From assembly GCA_938036655.1 (NCBI GenBank), contig CALHQS010000055.1, forward strand, positions 1-43,995: a DNA stretch of 43,995 nt, read 5' to 3'. A program made the translations under genes and the position numbers. The DNA is from an uncultured Candidatus Altimarinota bacterium. GTDB lineage: Bacteria; Patescibacteriota; Gracilibacteria; BD1-5; UBA2023. Numbering within the stretch: position 1 is the stretch's first letter; each line of letters starts with the position of its first letter. Below are positions 24,748 to 35,249 of this stretch, one piece after another. The notes beneath the pieces were generated by a model. It was not told the origin of the DNA, made no database searches, and saw nothing but the letters and a program-made list of their open reading frames with translations.

Positions 24748-27585
24748 TTATTCCAATTCGCGGATTTCAAATCCCATTTTTTCACATTCTTCACGATTCT
24801 GTTTTCCCGTAATCACCACTCGGCTCGCATTTGTCAAATCTGACAAATATTCTCGTGCAATACGCTTGAGATCATCAATTGTCGCATCAAGAATTTTTGT
24901 GCGATTACGATTTTGAGTTTCTTTCGTGTATCCACGAAAACGCAATATTGCATCAGCTAGGGCTTCTTTGGCTGGTGAACTCGGCGTGTCAATCTTCGCA
25001 ATAACTCCAATTTTCGCTTCATCCAGACGCTCTTCGGCGTGATTGTTTTCCAAAAGCCACCGAATAGAATTTTCAAAATCTTCAAAAGTTCCCTGAATTC
25101 GTGGGTCGCGATATGAGAAAAATCGGAAGCTTTCGCTCTCAGCATCATAACCTGCTCCAGAGCCGTATGCACCGCCTTGCTCGCGAATCGCTGTGTGCAA
25201 AAATCCGTCTCGCAAAAATTGTCCAAGAAGCACGAAAAGTGGCGCATCTTCATGTTCTACTGGCACAACCTTCACAGCAAGCGCACAATATCCCACCGCC
25301 AAATCTGTGAGCCACGCCTCATTGGTTCGGAACGGCTCAAAATTTTCTGACAAAAATTCTCTCGCGGTCGATGTCACATTTTCTTCATTTTTTACAAAAT
25401 TTTCTTTTGCAATCGTGAGCGTCCAGGCGTTATTTTGTAGCGCTTTTTGGTACAAATTTTCAGAAATTTCTACCATTTCGGCATCAGATTTTTTGAGAAA
25501 ATTTTTCAATGTAGAAAGTGCATCAATTCCGCCAATTTTTTCAGAAATATTCGCTGCAAGCGTGTGGCCATGGCTCGCGCGACGCATTGCAGTAGCATTT
25601 CCAGACGAAGTCAAAGCCGATTTCATCGTGAGCAATTTTTCATTGAAAATATTTTTCATCTGCTCAGTTTCGTGGAATTTGGCAGTTTTGAGCGCTTTTT
25701 CAAAAATATTCATCGCCTCCGCCCTATTTCGTTCCAAAAATTTTGCCGACGCAGAAAAATATCCGTGAAGATTTTTTTCACCATATTTTCGATACAAAGT
25801 CCACGACGCCGAAAAATTCATTTTTTGAGAAATTATTTTTTGCGCTTCTGTATAGGACAAATCACCAAATCCTAATTCTCCAATCAGGCTCGTTACCAGA
25901 GAAAAAATCGGCAATTCTGCTCTTGTAAAATTTTGGAGTGGAAAAAATTGATTGACATAATTCAGATTATTCGTCGCCACCGAATAGTGCACATGGTTTG
26001 CGGAAATTTCCTCGCGACCGCTCACAGACTTCATTTCGCGCGGAATGTCCGACATCGCAATTTTTGGCAACAAATTCATATCTTGCGGCGTTTTTTGGCT
26101 TTCTTCCAATTTTTTCGCATTTTCTCGAATTTTTTCTTTTTCTCCAGAATCCAATGTGGATTCAATTTTTTTCAAATAATTTTTTTCTAAATTTTGTTCA
26201 ATTTCCACTGCTTTTTGACTTGGAATCGCCACCACGCGCGTGCGATGCACATTTTCTACAAAATTTTCGCGAAGCAAATCTGCCAAATATTTTGGATTTT
26301 TAATTTTTTCGCGCATTTCGTCCAAAAGTTCGCTCGGATCGATCATATTTTTGAGGCTTTCATCGTGTGTTGCCGCACCAATCGCCTGCAACATCAGCGA
26401 CAAGCCGTATGGATAACCAGTTCCGAGCTCGCGAAGTGACATTTCGATTTGATCCAAAATTCCCTCCGCCTCATCAGTTGGCACGCCATTTTCGAGAATT
26501 TTTTCAAAAACATCAAAAATCAATTTTTCTGTTTCGTCAGCGTATTTGGCATCATCTGTCACAATCCCCGTTGTAATGCGGATTTCTCGGCCAGAATCAT
26601 CCATCATGGTAAGTGGCGAAATTGATGCAGCAAATTCGGCGGTTTCAAGCGCATGACGCAGTGGTGAGCCCGAATGTCCAAGCAAATATTGATACAAAAT
26701 TTCCGCTTCCAAATGCGTTTTTGCATTATTGGCGTGACCAAGCAACCATGAAAACAAAATGTGTGTCTGGTGCGGATTTTCTGTGTCACTTGACGGATAT
26801 TCCAAAATGGTTTTTTGCGGTGACAAAAATCGTGTTTCGTCGTTTGTAAGAACTTTCTCTCATTTTGAAGGGAAAAATTGTAGCGCCAATTTTTCAAAAT
26901 TTTCCTGATGATGTTCAGCAACAATATCACCAAAAGTAAAAAAAGTCGCATTCGTTGGATGATAGTGTTTTTTATGGAATGCCAAAAATTCCTCATAAGA
27001 AAGCGACGGAATAATCTGTGGCGCACCCCCAGAATCAAAATGATACGTCGTTTCTGGATGTAACAATGATTTGTTGATTTCGTACAATCGCTCATACACA
27101 TTGCCGTATACGCCCTTCATTTCGTTGAAAACTACACCCTTGAGCACGAGATTGTTATTTTCGTCAAAATCAAATCGATGCCCTTCTTGCATAAAATCCT
27201 GTTCGCGAAGATTTGGGAAAAAAACCGCATCCAAATACACGCTGAGTAAATTTTGAAAATCCTGCTTGTTCTCCGTTGCGAACGGATACGCCGTCCAATC
27301 CGACGAAGTAAATGCATTCATAAAAGTCTGCATCGAGCGTTTGAGCATTCCAAAAAACGGATCACGAATCGGGAAATTTTTGGAACCACAAAGTGCTGTA
27401 TGTTCGAGAATATGCGCCACTCCGGTTGAGTTATGCGGCATCGTACGAAGCGCAACCATGAACACATTTTCCTGATTTTTGCTCGCAAAATGAAAATGTT
27501 TCGCACCCGTCGCCTCATGCTCGTAGCTTTCGAGCGTGATATCCAGCGTCGGCAAATATTCAGTAGAAATTTTTTTGAAAGTCAT
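24748..27585 (-). CDS. M16C zinc metallopeptidase, presequence protease (PreP)-like
   Basis: 945 residues; one UGA (SK-G-EKVLT, about residue 243) joins two open blocks. The inverted zinc motif HILEHTALCGS near residue 58 and the downstream ENNNLVLKGVVFNEMKG glutamate helix are characteristic of the M16C (PreP/falcilysin/Cym1) subfamily, as is the length near 950 with two homologous halves. The second half keeps the substrate-closing strand (REQGGAYGSGAGYD) but no zinc site, as normal. No signal peptide, so it probably degrades short peptides in the cytosol. For an organism with a reduced genome it may serve amino-acid salvage. Confidence 0.92.
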
Positions 27586-27817
27586 AAAATTTTTTTAAAA
27601 AATACTATCTCAAAAATTATACAAAAAAAGAGAGAAAAACCAAAAAATTTTGAAAAATAAAAAATCGCAAAAATCCCACCAAATTTGCTTTGGTGGGAAA
27701 AGTACTACATTTTGCTTTTTTTGGATTCTATCTCAAGTTGGTTTCTAGCAAAGTGAAAAAGGTTTTATAGGTTTACATAGTAAAAATTTTGTCAATAAAA
27801 AATCCCTAGTAGGGATC
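27586..27817. other. intergenic region with two hairpins
   Basis: A perfect 10-bp stem, TCCCACCAAA/TTTGGTGGGA, at 27674-27698 acts as a terminator on the minus strand. A second, TCCCTA/TAGGGA at 27800-27815, ends the nitroreductase gene. A minus-strand TTGACA at 27790-27795 between them could drive a short RNA of about 90 nt, but no good -10 box is visible. Confidence 0.45.
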
Positions 27818-28438
27818 TTATTTAATAAATTTGAAAAGAGTTTCGTTGGAAAGGCGGAATTTGGGGTATGGAGTTTCTGTTTCTGCGCGGTATCCAATCG
27901 GTAAAAGTGCCACAGGAACTTCATTTTCTGGAAGTCCAAGAATTTCCTGGTATGCTTTCGGGTCAAATCCAGACATCGGACAAGAGTCAATCTCAAGTTC
28001 AGCAGCAGCCGCGAGCCCAAATCCAAGTCCAATATATGCTTGTTCGGAAGCTAAACGAAAATGTTCAGAGTCTGGTATATTGCCAAAAAAATTATTCACA
28101 GAATCTTCGTAACCCTTGAGTGCGGCGCGTTTCTCCGCATTACCACCAGACAATTCTTCAAAAAATTCATCAGACATTTTTTTCAAATCAGTGTTCGCGA
28201 CAAATACCAAAAGTTCAGACGAAGTATCGATTTGATCCTGATTCCAAGAGGCAGTCTTGAGCTTTGCACGCAATTCATCGTTAGAAATCACGAGTACACG
28301 GAACGGCATTACACCAAACCCCGTTGGAGTTTTTCGGATTGCTTCAAGAATTTTAGCCAAATTTTCAGGAGAAATTTTTTTTGAAGAGTCAAATTTCTTG
28401 GTTGCATAACGCCAATCAAGTTTTTCAAGAAACGACAT
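27818..28438 (-). CDS. NAD(P)H-dependent nitroreductase-family flavoprotein
   Basis: 206 residues. The N-terminal RYATKKFDSSKKISPENLAKIL and RKTPTGFGVMPFRVLVISN carry the FMN-phosphate-binding pattern (R-Y-x-x-K-x-F, PT...Q/MPxR). ASEQAYIGLGFGLAAAAELEIDSCPMSGFDP matches the NfsB/FRase I group. It should use FMN and NAD(P)H to reduce quinones or nitro compounds. No UGA. Promoter TTGACT-16-TATACT at 28468-28495. Confidence 0.9.
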   Translation of the reverse strand: MSFLEKLDWRYATKKFDSSKKISPENLAKILEAIRKTPTGFGVMPFRVLVISNDELRAKLKTASWNQDQIDTSSELLVFVANTDLKKMSDEFFEELSGGNAEKRAALKGYEDSVNNFFGNIPDSEHFRLASEQAYIGLGFGLAAAAELEIDSCPMSGFDPKAYQEILGLPENEVPVALLPIGYRAETETPYPKFRLSNETLFKFIK

Positions 28439-28467
28439 AATTTTGATTTAAAAAGTAAAGTATTTTC

Positions 28468-28495
28468 AGTATATATTTTTCATATCAAAAGTCAA
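28468..28495 (-). promoter_or_regulatory. promoter of the nitroreductase gene
   Basis: TTGACT (28490-28495), 16-bp spacer, TATACT (28468-28473) on the minus strand. Confidence 0.7.
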
Positions 28496-28531
28496 AAATT
28501 TTTCACAAAATAAAATCCCCTTTCAGGAATT

Positions 28532-29092
28532 TTATTCAGCAGAATCTTCATTCTCTACAAAATTTTCTGGATACTCTTTTGCATAATCTTCAATACGCCA
28601 AATTTTTTTCTTGATAATTGTTTTGCTTCCACCGCGAGATCGCACTGTGATAGAATCTGGAGTTGTTTCATCAAGCCCAAAATTCCATTCTGGTGCCATA
28701 TACAACTGCCCTTCAATCAATCGGTCTTCCAAATTTGTCGTCCCACCATATGGAATATATTCAAGTACATAATAATCCAAAGTTGGGTTCAAAATCGCAC
28801 TTTTTCCAAAATATGAAAGAGCCGTATCAATGCTGTATTTTTTATCAAATTTTCCAACACTCTCGCCATTCACAAAAACTTCGTGTTCACCATCAGCAAT
28901 TTTTTGCTTTACAGAAGCCTTGGCAGCAACCTTAAATTCTTCACCAGAATCAATTTTTACAGAAATTTCCGCGTCCGTTGGATTGTCCACAATCACCGTG
29001 TTAAACTGAAATTTTGTATAAAAATATGCAGCCCCAGCAACGATGGCAACTACGACAAACGCCATCAAGATACGCATCAAAAGATTTTTCAT
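28532..29092 (-). CDS. membrane-anchored protein with a PEGA-like beta domain, unknown function
   Basis: 186 residues: an N-terminal membrane helix (MRILMAFVVVAIVAGAAYFY), then VIVDNPTDAEISVKIDSGEEF and KQKIADGEHEVFVNGESVGKF, short beta repeats resembling PEGA-type surface domains, then an acidic tail. Probably anchored in the cytoplasmic membrane with the domain outside. No family assigned. No UGA codons. Confidence 0.7.
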   Translation of the reverse strand: MKNLLMRILMAFVVVAIVAGAAYFYTKFQFNTVIVDNPTDAEISVKIDSGEEFKVAAKASVKQKIADGEHEVFVNGESVGKFDKKYSIDTALSYFGKSAILNPTLDYYVLEYIPYGGTTNLEDRLIEGQLYMAPEWNFGLDETTPDSITVRSRGGSKTIIKKKIWRIEDYAKEYPENFVENEDSAE

Positions 29093-29153
29093 AGAAAAAC
29101 ATTAAGAAAATAATAAAATTATTATATGAAAATTTCGATTTTTGCAAATTTTT

Positions 29154-29945
29154 TTAAAACTCAACTTCAATGAGTATTGGACAATGATCGGAACCATATT
29201 GCTCCGTCAAGTATTCTATATTTTTGGTTGCAGCAAAAATTTGAGATTCGCCCCAAAACGCATCAATCCGCCAACCAATATTTCGCTCACGAGCTTTGGT
29301 TTTCTGATCCCACCAAGAATACATCTCAGTCGTGGGATTTTGTACGCGCCAGATATCTTTCCAATCATTCACCGCACGATCATCAAGCCACGCACGCTCT
29401 GCTGGATGAAATCCGATTTTTCCGTCATTTTCCTTCGGGCGAGACAAATCAATCTCGTTGTGCGCGCAGTTGATATCACCACCCCAAAGTACCAAATGTC
29501 CAGCCTCACGAAGTGCATCCATTTTTTTGGAAAAATTGGCATAAAAAATCAATTTCCCGTCCCAAGCCTCGCTTGATTTTCCTCCATTCGGAAAATAAAT
29601 CCCAAAAATATCAAAAATTTTGTCATCTTTTTCCAGAATCACATGCGAAACGCGCCCTTCATTGGCAGTTGGATCTCACTTAAATCCCGTCTGCACCGAA
29701 TCGACATATTTGCGAATTTCGTTTTTTATCCACACGCCCGTCCCCGCATAACCCGCCTTTTCTGCTGGATTATAAAATGCTTCATAGCCTTCTGGTGCAT
29801 TCAAATATGCCGAAAATTTGTCAGGCGTTCCTTTAATTTCCTGTAAAAAAAGCAAATCAGGATTATATTTTTCTATCAGATTTTGAATCTCGCCTTTTCG
29901 CTCCACAGCGCGGATTCCGTTCACATTCCAAGAAATTATTTTCAT
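29154..29945 (-). CDS. xth: exodeoxyribonuclease III / AP endonuclease
   Basis: 263 residues. Start MKIISWNVNGIRA, LLFLQEIKGTPDKF with the metal-binding glutamate, YAGTGVWIKNE, GIYFPNGGK, WGGDINCAHNEIDL and the terminal GSDHCPILIEVEF are the complete set of ExoIII/APE1 motifs (catalytic D-x-N and DH). One UGA at about codon 90 (TGFK-G-DPTANEGR) falls where the family has Gly in G-D-x-x-x-x-x-EGR. It incises abasic sites and removes 3' blocks in base excision repair. Confidence 0.95.
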
Positions 29946-30017
29946 ATTTTTTAAAAAATTTTGGTGATTATAAGAATTTTTCGCAAAACACAAAATTTTT
30001 ATTTTTTGAAAATCACA

Positions 30018-30081
30018 CAAAAAAACTCCCCGACCAAGGGAGCTTTAAAGCTTTGAACCTTTGATGTTTCCATCGCGGAAC
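30018..30081 (-). ncRNA. candidate small RNA of about 60 nt with its own promoter and terminator
   Basis: Minus strand: TTGAAA (30109-30114) with a 15-bp spacer, or CTTGAA with 16 bp, then TATAAT (30088-30093). The transcript would start near 30081 and form TGTTCC/GGAAACA, then a CTCCC/GGGGAG terminator (30026-30042) with seven T. No ORF of note. It sits in the gap between the Trm11-like gene and exoIII. Confidence 0.5.
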
Positions 30082-30199
30082 ACTGGCATTATATCAAATT
30101 TTTTGAAATTTCAAGCAAAATCATCAAAAATTCACACTTTTTTCACATTCTTTTTTTATTTTTATTTTTTTCAAAAATACTGCCCAGAGTTTTTAGAAA

Positions 30200-31432
30200 T
30201 TATTTTTTCACGATTTTAATAATTTCGCGGCCAACATTTTGTGATTCTCGACGATACAAAAGCGATCCATTTTTGGTATTGAGTTCCAGTTCACGAGGCA
30301 ACAATGACTCGATTTTAAAGCCATTTTGCTCAACAATTTCTGAAATATTTTCGAGAAAAACATACACATTTTGCACTTTCCAAAACGGAAAACTCATCAC
30401 AATTTCTCCAGAAAATTTGGCACGCGCCAATGATTGGAAAAATTTTTCATACAACCGAGAAATGGCTCTGCGTTCAGAAAAAACGATATCTTGCGTCATT
30501 TCCTCTTTTCGCATAATTCGCCCAAGATACCCCTCAGAAATAATGTTGATATTTTTGGGAATTTTCTCATCAATAAAAGCCCTCTCGATTATCGTCGCAT
30601 CCAGCGGAAATACTTTCGCCACCAGATTGGAAAAATCTTTTTGCGGCACGCCGCCAGCCGCCCTGATTCGTTCTTGCCACCTTTTTTCTTCTGCAACAAA
30701 ATTATGCAAACTTTCTTCAGAATTGGTCACCATTTCACGAGAAATATCACTTCCAAAAACGGTAGTAATTCCGCGATTTACCGCTTCAATGAGCGTCGTC
30801 CCCAGACCACAAAACGGATCATATACACCATTTTTTTGTACATTTTTTGACAAAAAATTGATCATCATTTGCACCAGTTTTGGTGGCATCATCCCCGTGA
30901 TCATATCGCGATTTTTGGCAGTGTCGCGTCGAGAATATGCATCAATATCCTGGCAAGCAAGCGAAAAGCCAAGATAATTTTTTTCAGCAATATGAATCAG
31001 AGAAATCTCGGTTCCAGTTTTTGCTAATTTTTCACGTTTAAAAACCGCTGAATGAATATTTTCATTTTTAACATTCAAAAGTCGCACCGAAAAATTTTTG
31101 GCGAGCGTTTTTTTGACACGCATTCCCACGTCCGCAAGCGGAAATTTGGCGCCAAACGAAGCCAACGCAAAAGAAAATTTGGAATTTTTTTCTTTTTGAG
31201 AAAGGATTTCGATGGCATCGGTCGCAAAACTTTCTAGTGTCATCTCTCTCACAATTTGAATAATGCGCGTCGTTCCACCAAGAGTAAGAATCGCTTTGGA
31301 ATCAAGTTTTTCAAGTTCAAAAATCGCAATTTCTTCATTAAAATCACGCAAATTTGACTGACCAAAAATATGAATCAGTTCCGCGAGTGATAATTTATAT
31401 TCGCGACCGAGAATAAAGGCAAAAAGGATCAT
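30200..31432 (-). CDS. Trm11-like RNA/DNA N-methyltransferase (UPF0020/PF01170 type)
   Basis: 410 residues. An N-terminal THUMP-like region (MILFAFILGREYKLSLAEL) precedes a Rossmann methylase with SAM motif I GVYDPFCGLGTTLIEA and the acidic TVFGSDISREMV. Trm11/TrmG10-type enzymes methylate G10 of tRNA. The catalytic motif IV, normally (N/D)PPY, appears here as NIISEGYLGR, so the acceptor or even the activity may differ. It begins one base after the stop of the SIS gene and shares its transcript. No UGA. Confidence 0.75.
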   Translation of the reverse strand: MILFAFILGREYKLSLAELIHIFGQSNLRDFNEEIAIFELEKLDSKAILTLGGTTRIIQIVREMTLESFATDAIEILSQKEKNSKFSFALASFGAKFPLADVGMRVKKTLAKNFSVRLLNVKNENIHSAVFKREKLAKTGTEISLIHIAEKNYLGFSLACQDIDAYSRRDTAKNRDMITGMMPPKLVQMMINFLSKNVQKNGVYDPFCGLGTTLIEAVNRGITTVFGSDISREMVTNSEESLHNFVAEEKRWQERIRAAGGVPQKDFSNLVAKVFPLDATIIERAFIDEKIPKNINIISEGYLGRIMRKEEMTQDIVFSERRAISRLYEKFFQSLARAKFSGEIVMSFPFWKVQNVYVFLENISEIVEQNGFKIESLLPRELELNTKNGSLLYRRESQNVGREIIKIVKK

Positions 31433-31433
31433 A

Positions 31434-32318
31434 TTAGGCTACTACAAGAGGAGAAATAGAATATTCGGAATTTTCACAATATTGAGCAATATTTTCCATA
31501 AAATAATTTGGCAGAGCGCGCTGGATTTTCCCAACAGTAAGGTACGCACCGAGCATCATCGGACCATAATTTTCATGATCAAAAATCGGCAAATCAAGCT
31601 GATTTTTTCCAAATTGTTGATTTTTTTCATTTCCAAAAACCACAAAAAGTTCATTATCATCAGGAATTACGGTCATCGCGTGCTTGATCTGCTCAAAAGT
31701 TGCGACATCGCGCGCCACTTTTCGTCCAAAAAGTTCAATAAATTTGGTTTCAATCATATTTTTGAGCAGTGCAAATTCGTTCGGAATCACTACAAAAAAT
31801 GAAGAAAATCGCGCAAAATCAAAATTTTCCAAATTTTTTTCCAGATTTTGCAAATATTTTTTCACCGCTTCAAGCGAATAATTTTGCGATTCTGATCAAT
31901 AAATATATCCAAAATATGTGGAAGTATTGTATGTGTATGGTTCAGAAATTTTGGGAAAAATGTAGGAATGATCGGCCTTCCCTGATGCCTCAGAATTTGG
32001 CGTGGAAGACATAAGGTGTGCGACCTTTTTGTGCTGGTGTGCGAGGTCTATGAGAATGGGCGCGTGTTTGCTTCCTGATGCAGAAATCACCACAATTTCC
32101 TGAATTTCAGAAAGACCGATTTTATCAGGCGCATCCGATTCACTCGCAAAAAGTGCTGGATTTTTTCGGAATAGGATTTTCCCCGTTTCAATAGCATTTC
32201 CAGAGCCCAAAACGAGCGGAAAACGAAAATTTTCTGTCCGAATCGGCGTGAGATTTTTCTGATTTTGGAAAAAGTCGAGCGTTTTAATGACCGTTGTATC
32301 AAGAAAATCGAGCTGCAT
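31434..32318 (-). CDS. SIS-domain protein, possibly phosphosugar isomerase (PGI/PMI-like)
   Basis: 294 residues once the UGA at 31896 is read as Gly (GYIY-G-SESQNY). SIS-domain landmarks: VLGSGNAIETGKI, EIVVISASGSKHAPILIDLAHQHKK and AHLMSSTPNSEA, the phosphosugar-binding serine-rich loops. The C-terminal half (FFVVIPNEFALLKNMIETKF, GRKVARDVATFEQIKHA) resembles the second SIS lobe of bifunctional phosphoglucose/phosphomannose isomerases. The substrate is uncertain. Promoter TTGCAA-16-CATAAT at 32340-32367. Confidence 0.7.
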
Positions 32319-32339
32319 AAGAAAAATTAGATTGCCTCT

Positions 32340-32367
32340 ATTATGCTCAAAAAAAGTTTTTTTGCAA
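32340..32367 (-). promoter_or_regulatory. promoter of the SIS/Trm11-like operon
   Basis: TTGCAA (32362-32367), 16-bp spacer, CATAAT (32340-32345) on the minus strand. Confidence 0.6.
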
Positions 32368-32379
32368 AAAATTTTGAAA

Positions 32380-32409
32380 AATAAAAACTCCGCCACAAGG
32401 GCGAAGAAT
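32380..32409 (-). terminator. terminator of the tRNA-Gly gene
   Basis: CTTCGCC/GGCGGAG stem followed by TTTTTATTTTT on the minus strand, 11 bases after the CCA end. Confidence 0.8.
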
Positions 32410-32419
32410 TGATTTTTCG

Positions 32420-32496
32420 TGGAGCAGGTAATGGGACTCGAACCCACAACGGCCGCCATGGCAAGGCGGTACTCTAGCCAATTGAGCTATACCTGC
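32420..32496 (-). tRNA. tRNA-Gly, anticodon GCC
   Basis: 77 nt including an encoded CCA. Acceptor GCAGGTA/TACCTGC with discriminator T, anticodon stem CCGCC/GGCGG around TTGCCAT (anticodon GCC), and T loop GGTTCGAGTCC. It reads GGC and GGU and cannot read UGA. The special tRNA-Gly with anticodon UCA expected in this code is not in the window. A TATAAT box with TTGATT lies just upstream. Confidence 0.97.
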
Positions 32497-32560
32497 AGAT
32501 GAATTTATTATATAGAAAAATTTTAAAAATCAAGCCATTTTTTCAGTTTATAAAAAATTT

Positions 32561-32684
32561 TGTTTTTATTGAAAAAATCGTTATAATTTCGCTGTATTCT
32601 CCCTCGCCAGTCCGAACGAGTTTTGAATTTTTTGAAAATTGGTTTGGATAGACGAGAGAATATTTTATTTTTATTGTTATTTTT
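32561..32684 (+). promoter_or_regulatory. pnp promoter and hairpin leader
   Basis: TTGTTT, 16-bp spacer, TATAAT at about 32561-32588. The leader then has TATTCTCCCTCG near 32595-32606 pairing with CGAGAGAATA at about 32654-32663 (one to two bulged bases), around a 47-base loop that includes CTCG...CGAG. A U-rich stretch (TTTTATTTTTATTG) follows, then the ATG at 32685. The structure is either a processing stem, as in the E. coli pnp leader, or an attenuator. Confidence 0.5.
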
Positions 32685-34931
32685 ATGATTCTTTGACTCA
32701 AAGACAAAGACGCTATTTCGCGTCAAATTGTCGAAAAAACATACGAAATTGCCGGCAAGAAAATCACTTTTGAAAGTGGTCGTTTGGCGCTTTTTGCACA
32801 AGGTTCAGCCGTGATTCGTGATGAAAATGGGAATTTTTTGTTGACGACAGCTGGCATTGGCCAGCCAAAAAGTGGCGATTTTTTCCCGCTCACAGTAGAA
32901 TATCAAGAAAAATATTACGCCAGCGGTAAAATCGGTGGAAATCGCTTCCAGAAGCGAGAAGGTCGCCCAAGCGAAGCAGCCATTTTGAATTCTCGATTGA
33001 TCGATCGCCCGATTCGTCCGATGTTTCCAAAAAATACTCGCACCGAAGTGCAGATTATTTCGACGATTATGTCATCTTCTGGTGCATCAGATTTTGGTTT
33101 TTTCGGAATTACTGGTGCGAGTCTTTCGCTTATGCTCGCTGGCGTGAATGATTTTGAAGGACCAATCGCGGGCGTACGAATCGCAGCTGATGAGGCGGGT
33201 AATTTTATTTTTGATCCGACATTTGAAGAACTCGAAAAATCGCATCTCGATTTGACGGTTGCGGGAACGGCCGAGACGATTACGATGGTGGAAAGTCAGG
33301 GCCATGAAGTGGACAATGATCTTATGATTCGTGCGTTTGAATTTGCGCACAAAATTATCGTGGAATTGTGCCACGCACAAAGCGATTTTGTAGCGGAATA
33401 TCAGAAAATTTATGAACTTCCAAAAGTGGAACTTTCGCTTGCAGAAGAAAATACCGAACTCATAGAGATGACTAAAAATTTGGTTTCTCGTGAAATTTTG
33501 GACGCATTTTATGGTCTTGGAAAAACCGAATTTTATGACAAATATAATGAAGTAGTTGCGGATTTTATCAATATCATTGCCGCCAAAAAATTCGAAAATC
33601 TGAACGAAAATGAAACGATTTCGCTCGAAGAAATACTTGAAAAAATTGATCAAAATGCGATTGCGGACGCTCTCAAAGATGCTATCAAAACAGATATGCG
33701 AGCGCGAGTTTTGGAGCAAAAAATTCGCCTTGATGGTCGCACACCAAACGAAGTGCGGCCCGTTCGTGCAAGTACGGGACTTTTACCACGTACACACGGA
33801 TCAGGGCTTTTTGAACGTGGTGTAACGCAAGTACTTTCTGTGACGACGCTTGGTGGGCCGAGTGATATTCAGATTGTGGATGATATGTATGAAGAAGATC
33901 TCAAACGATATGTGCATCACTACAATTTTCCACCATTTTCCGTAGGTGAAGTTCGTCCGCTTCGTGGAGTTGGTCGTCGAGAAGTTGGGCACGGGCGCCT
34001 TGCAGAAAAAGCGCTCGAACCAGTGTTGCCATCAGAATCAGATTTTCCATATATGATTCGCGTTGTTTCTGAAACGACAACTTGTAACGGATCTTCTTCT
34101 ATGGCGTCCGTTTGTGGTTCTACAATGTCGCTCATGGATGCTGGTGTTCCTATCAAGGCGATGGTAGCAGGAGTGGCGATGGGAATGATTTTTGACGAAG
34201 AAACAGGAAAATTCGTGATTTTGTCAGATATTCAGGCGCAGGAAGATTTTTTGGGTGATATGGATTTTAAGGTGGCTCGCACTGAAAAATGAATCACTGC
34301 CCTACAAATGGATTGTAAAATTTCTGGATTGACAATGGAAGTGATTCGTTCGGTATTTAATCAGTCAGTTGAAGCAATTTCGTATATTATGGGTGAAATG
34401 AAAAAGAGTCTTGACGCGCCTCGTCCAGAACTTTCTCCGTATGCGCCATTTTTGCTGGCAATTTTTGTGCCAGAAGACAAAATGCGCGAAGTGATCGGAA
34501 AAGGTGGTGAAACTATTCAAGGAATTGAAAAAAATTTTGGTGTGGAAGTGGACTTGCAAGATGATGGACATTGTACGATTACTGCCAAGACGCAAGAATC
34601 GGGAAAAAAGGCACTCGATTTTATCAAAAATATTTTGAAAGATATTGAGGTTGGCGACGAGTACGAAGGGAAAATTACCAAAATTCTGGATACGGTTGGG
34701 GCGATTGTAGAGCTCGGAAAAGGAAAAGAATGAATGATTCATATTTCCAAATTTGGTGTCAAAGAACGCGTTGAAAATGTAAACAGCGTTGCTAAGATTG
34801 GTGAAATTGTTAAAGTTCGTGTTTACAAAGTAGAAAAAGATAAGAATCGTATTGGTCTAGAAAAAATTGTTCCGGAAGCAGAAAAAACAGAAAAAATCGA
34901 AAATTCAGAACAAACAACAGAAAAAGCATAA
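32685..34931 (+). CDS. pnp: polyribonucleotide nucleotidyltransferase (PNPase)
   Basis: 748 residues. Start MIL-G-LKDKDAISRQIVEK with UGA as codon 4. Two RNase PH domains: RLIDRPIRPMFPKNTRTEVQ in the first, and in the second IRLDGRTPNEVRPV, HGSGLFERG-type loop, FPPFSVGEVRPLRGVGRREVGHG and SETTTCNGSSSMASVCG. Then KH (REVIGKGGETIQGIEK) and S1 (VGAIVELGKGKE-G-MIHISKFG). UGA supplies invariant glycines at RTEK-G-ITALQMD and GKE-G-MIH. PNPase degrades RNA 3' to 5' with phosphate. rpsO, its usual neighbour, is absent. Its end is 6 bases before the first structured-RNA promoter. Confidence 0.97.
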
Positions 34932-34937
34932 TTTTTA

Positions 34938-34967
34938 TTGACAAAAAAATTATTTAATGTGTATTAT
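34938..34967 (+). promoter_or_regulatory. promoter of structured RNA 1
   Basis: TTGACA (34938-34943), 18-bp spacer, TATTAT (34962-34967), directly after the pnp stop. Confidence 0.75.
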
Positions 34968-34973
34968 ACGAGT

Positions 34974-35187
34974 CATCGAGTGTTCGCTTACTTGGTGATG
35001 AGGATTTGGAAATTTTGTGGTTTTAGAGTTTGCCACTGCATGGCCCCGCCTGATGGGAAATTTCCAAGTACTGGTGCGGATGCAAAGCCATAACCGCACG
35101 ACTCCTTACGGGATAATCAGGCACCAAGGATGGATGGACGCCCGCCATCCTCACTCATCTCTCATTGTTGAATGAGAGATTTTTATT
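34974..35187 (+). ncRNA. structured RNA 1 of a three-member tandem family
   Basis: About 210 nt. A 5' hairpin (CATC...GATG near 34975-35000) is followed by GGAAATTT/AAATTTCC enclosing a GTGG/CCAC hairpin and the loop motif CCCCGCCTGATGGG (35044-35057). Then GTGCGG/CCGCAC, the motif GGCACCA (35120-35126), hairpin GGATGG/CCATCC (35132-35150) and terminator CTCTCATT-GTTG-AATGAGAG with T5 (35159-35187). Little coding potential even with UGA as Gly. It shares the order of motifs with the two units downstream. No tmRNA, RNase P, SRP or 6S core motif was recognised. Function unknown. Confidence 0.7.
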
Positions 35188-35217
35188 GTTTCAATTTTTC
35201 AAAAACCTAAAAATTAT

Positions 35218-35245
35218 TTGACAAATAAAAATTTTTATTTAAAAT
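35218..35245 (+). promoter_or_regulatory. promoter of structured RNA 2
   Basis: TTGACA (35218-35223), 16-bp spacer, TAAAAT (35240-35245), near consensus. Confidence 0.8.
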
Positions 35246-35249
35246 ACCG

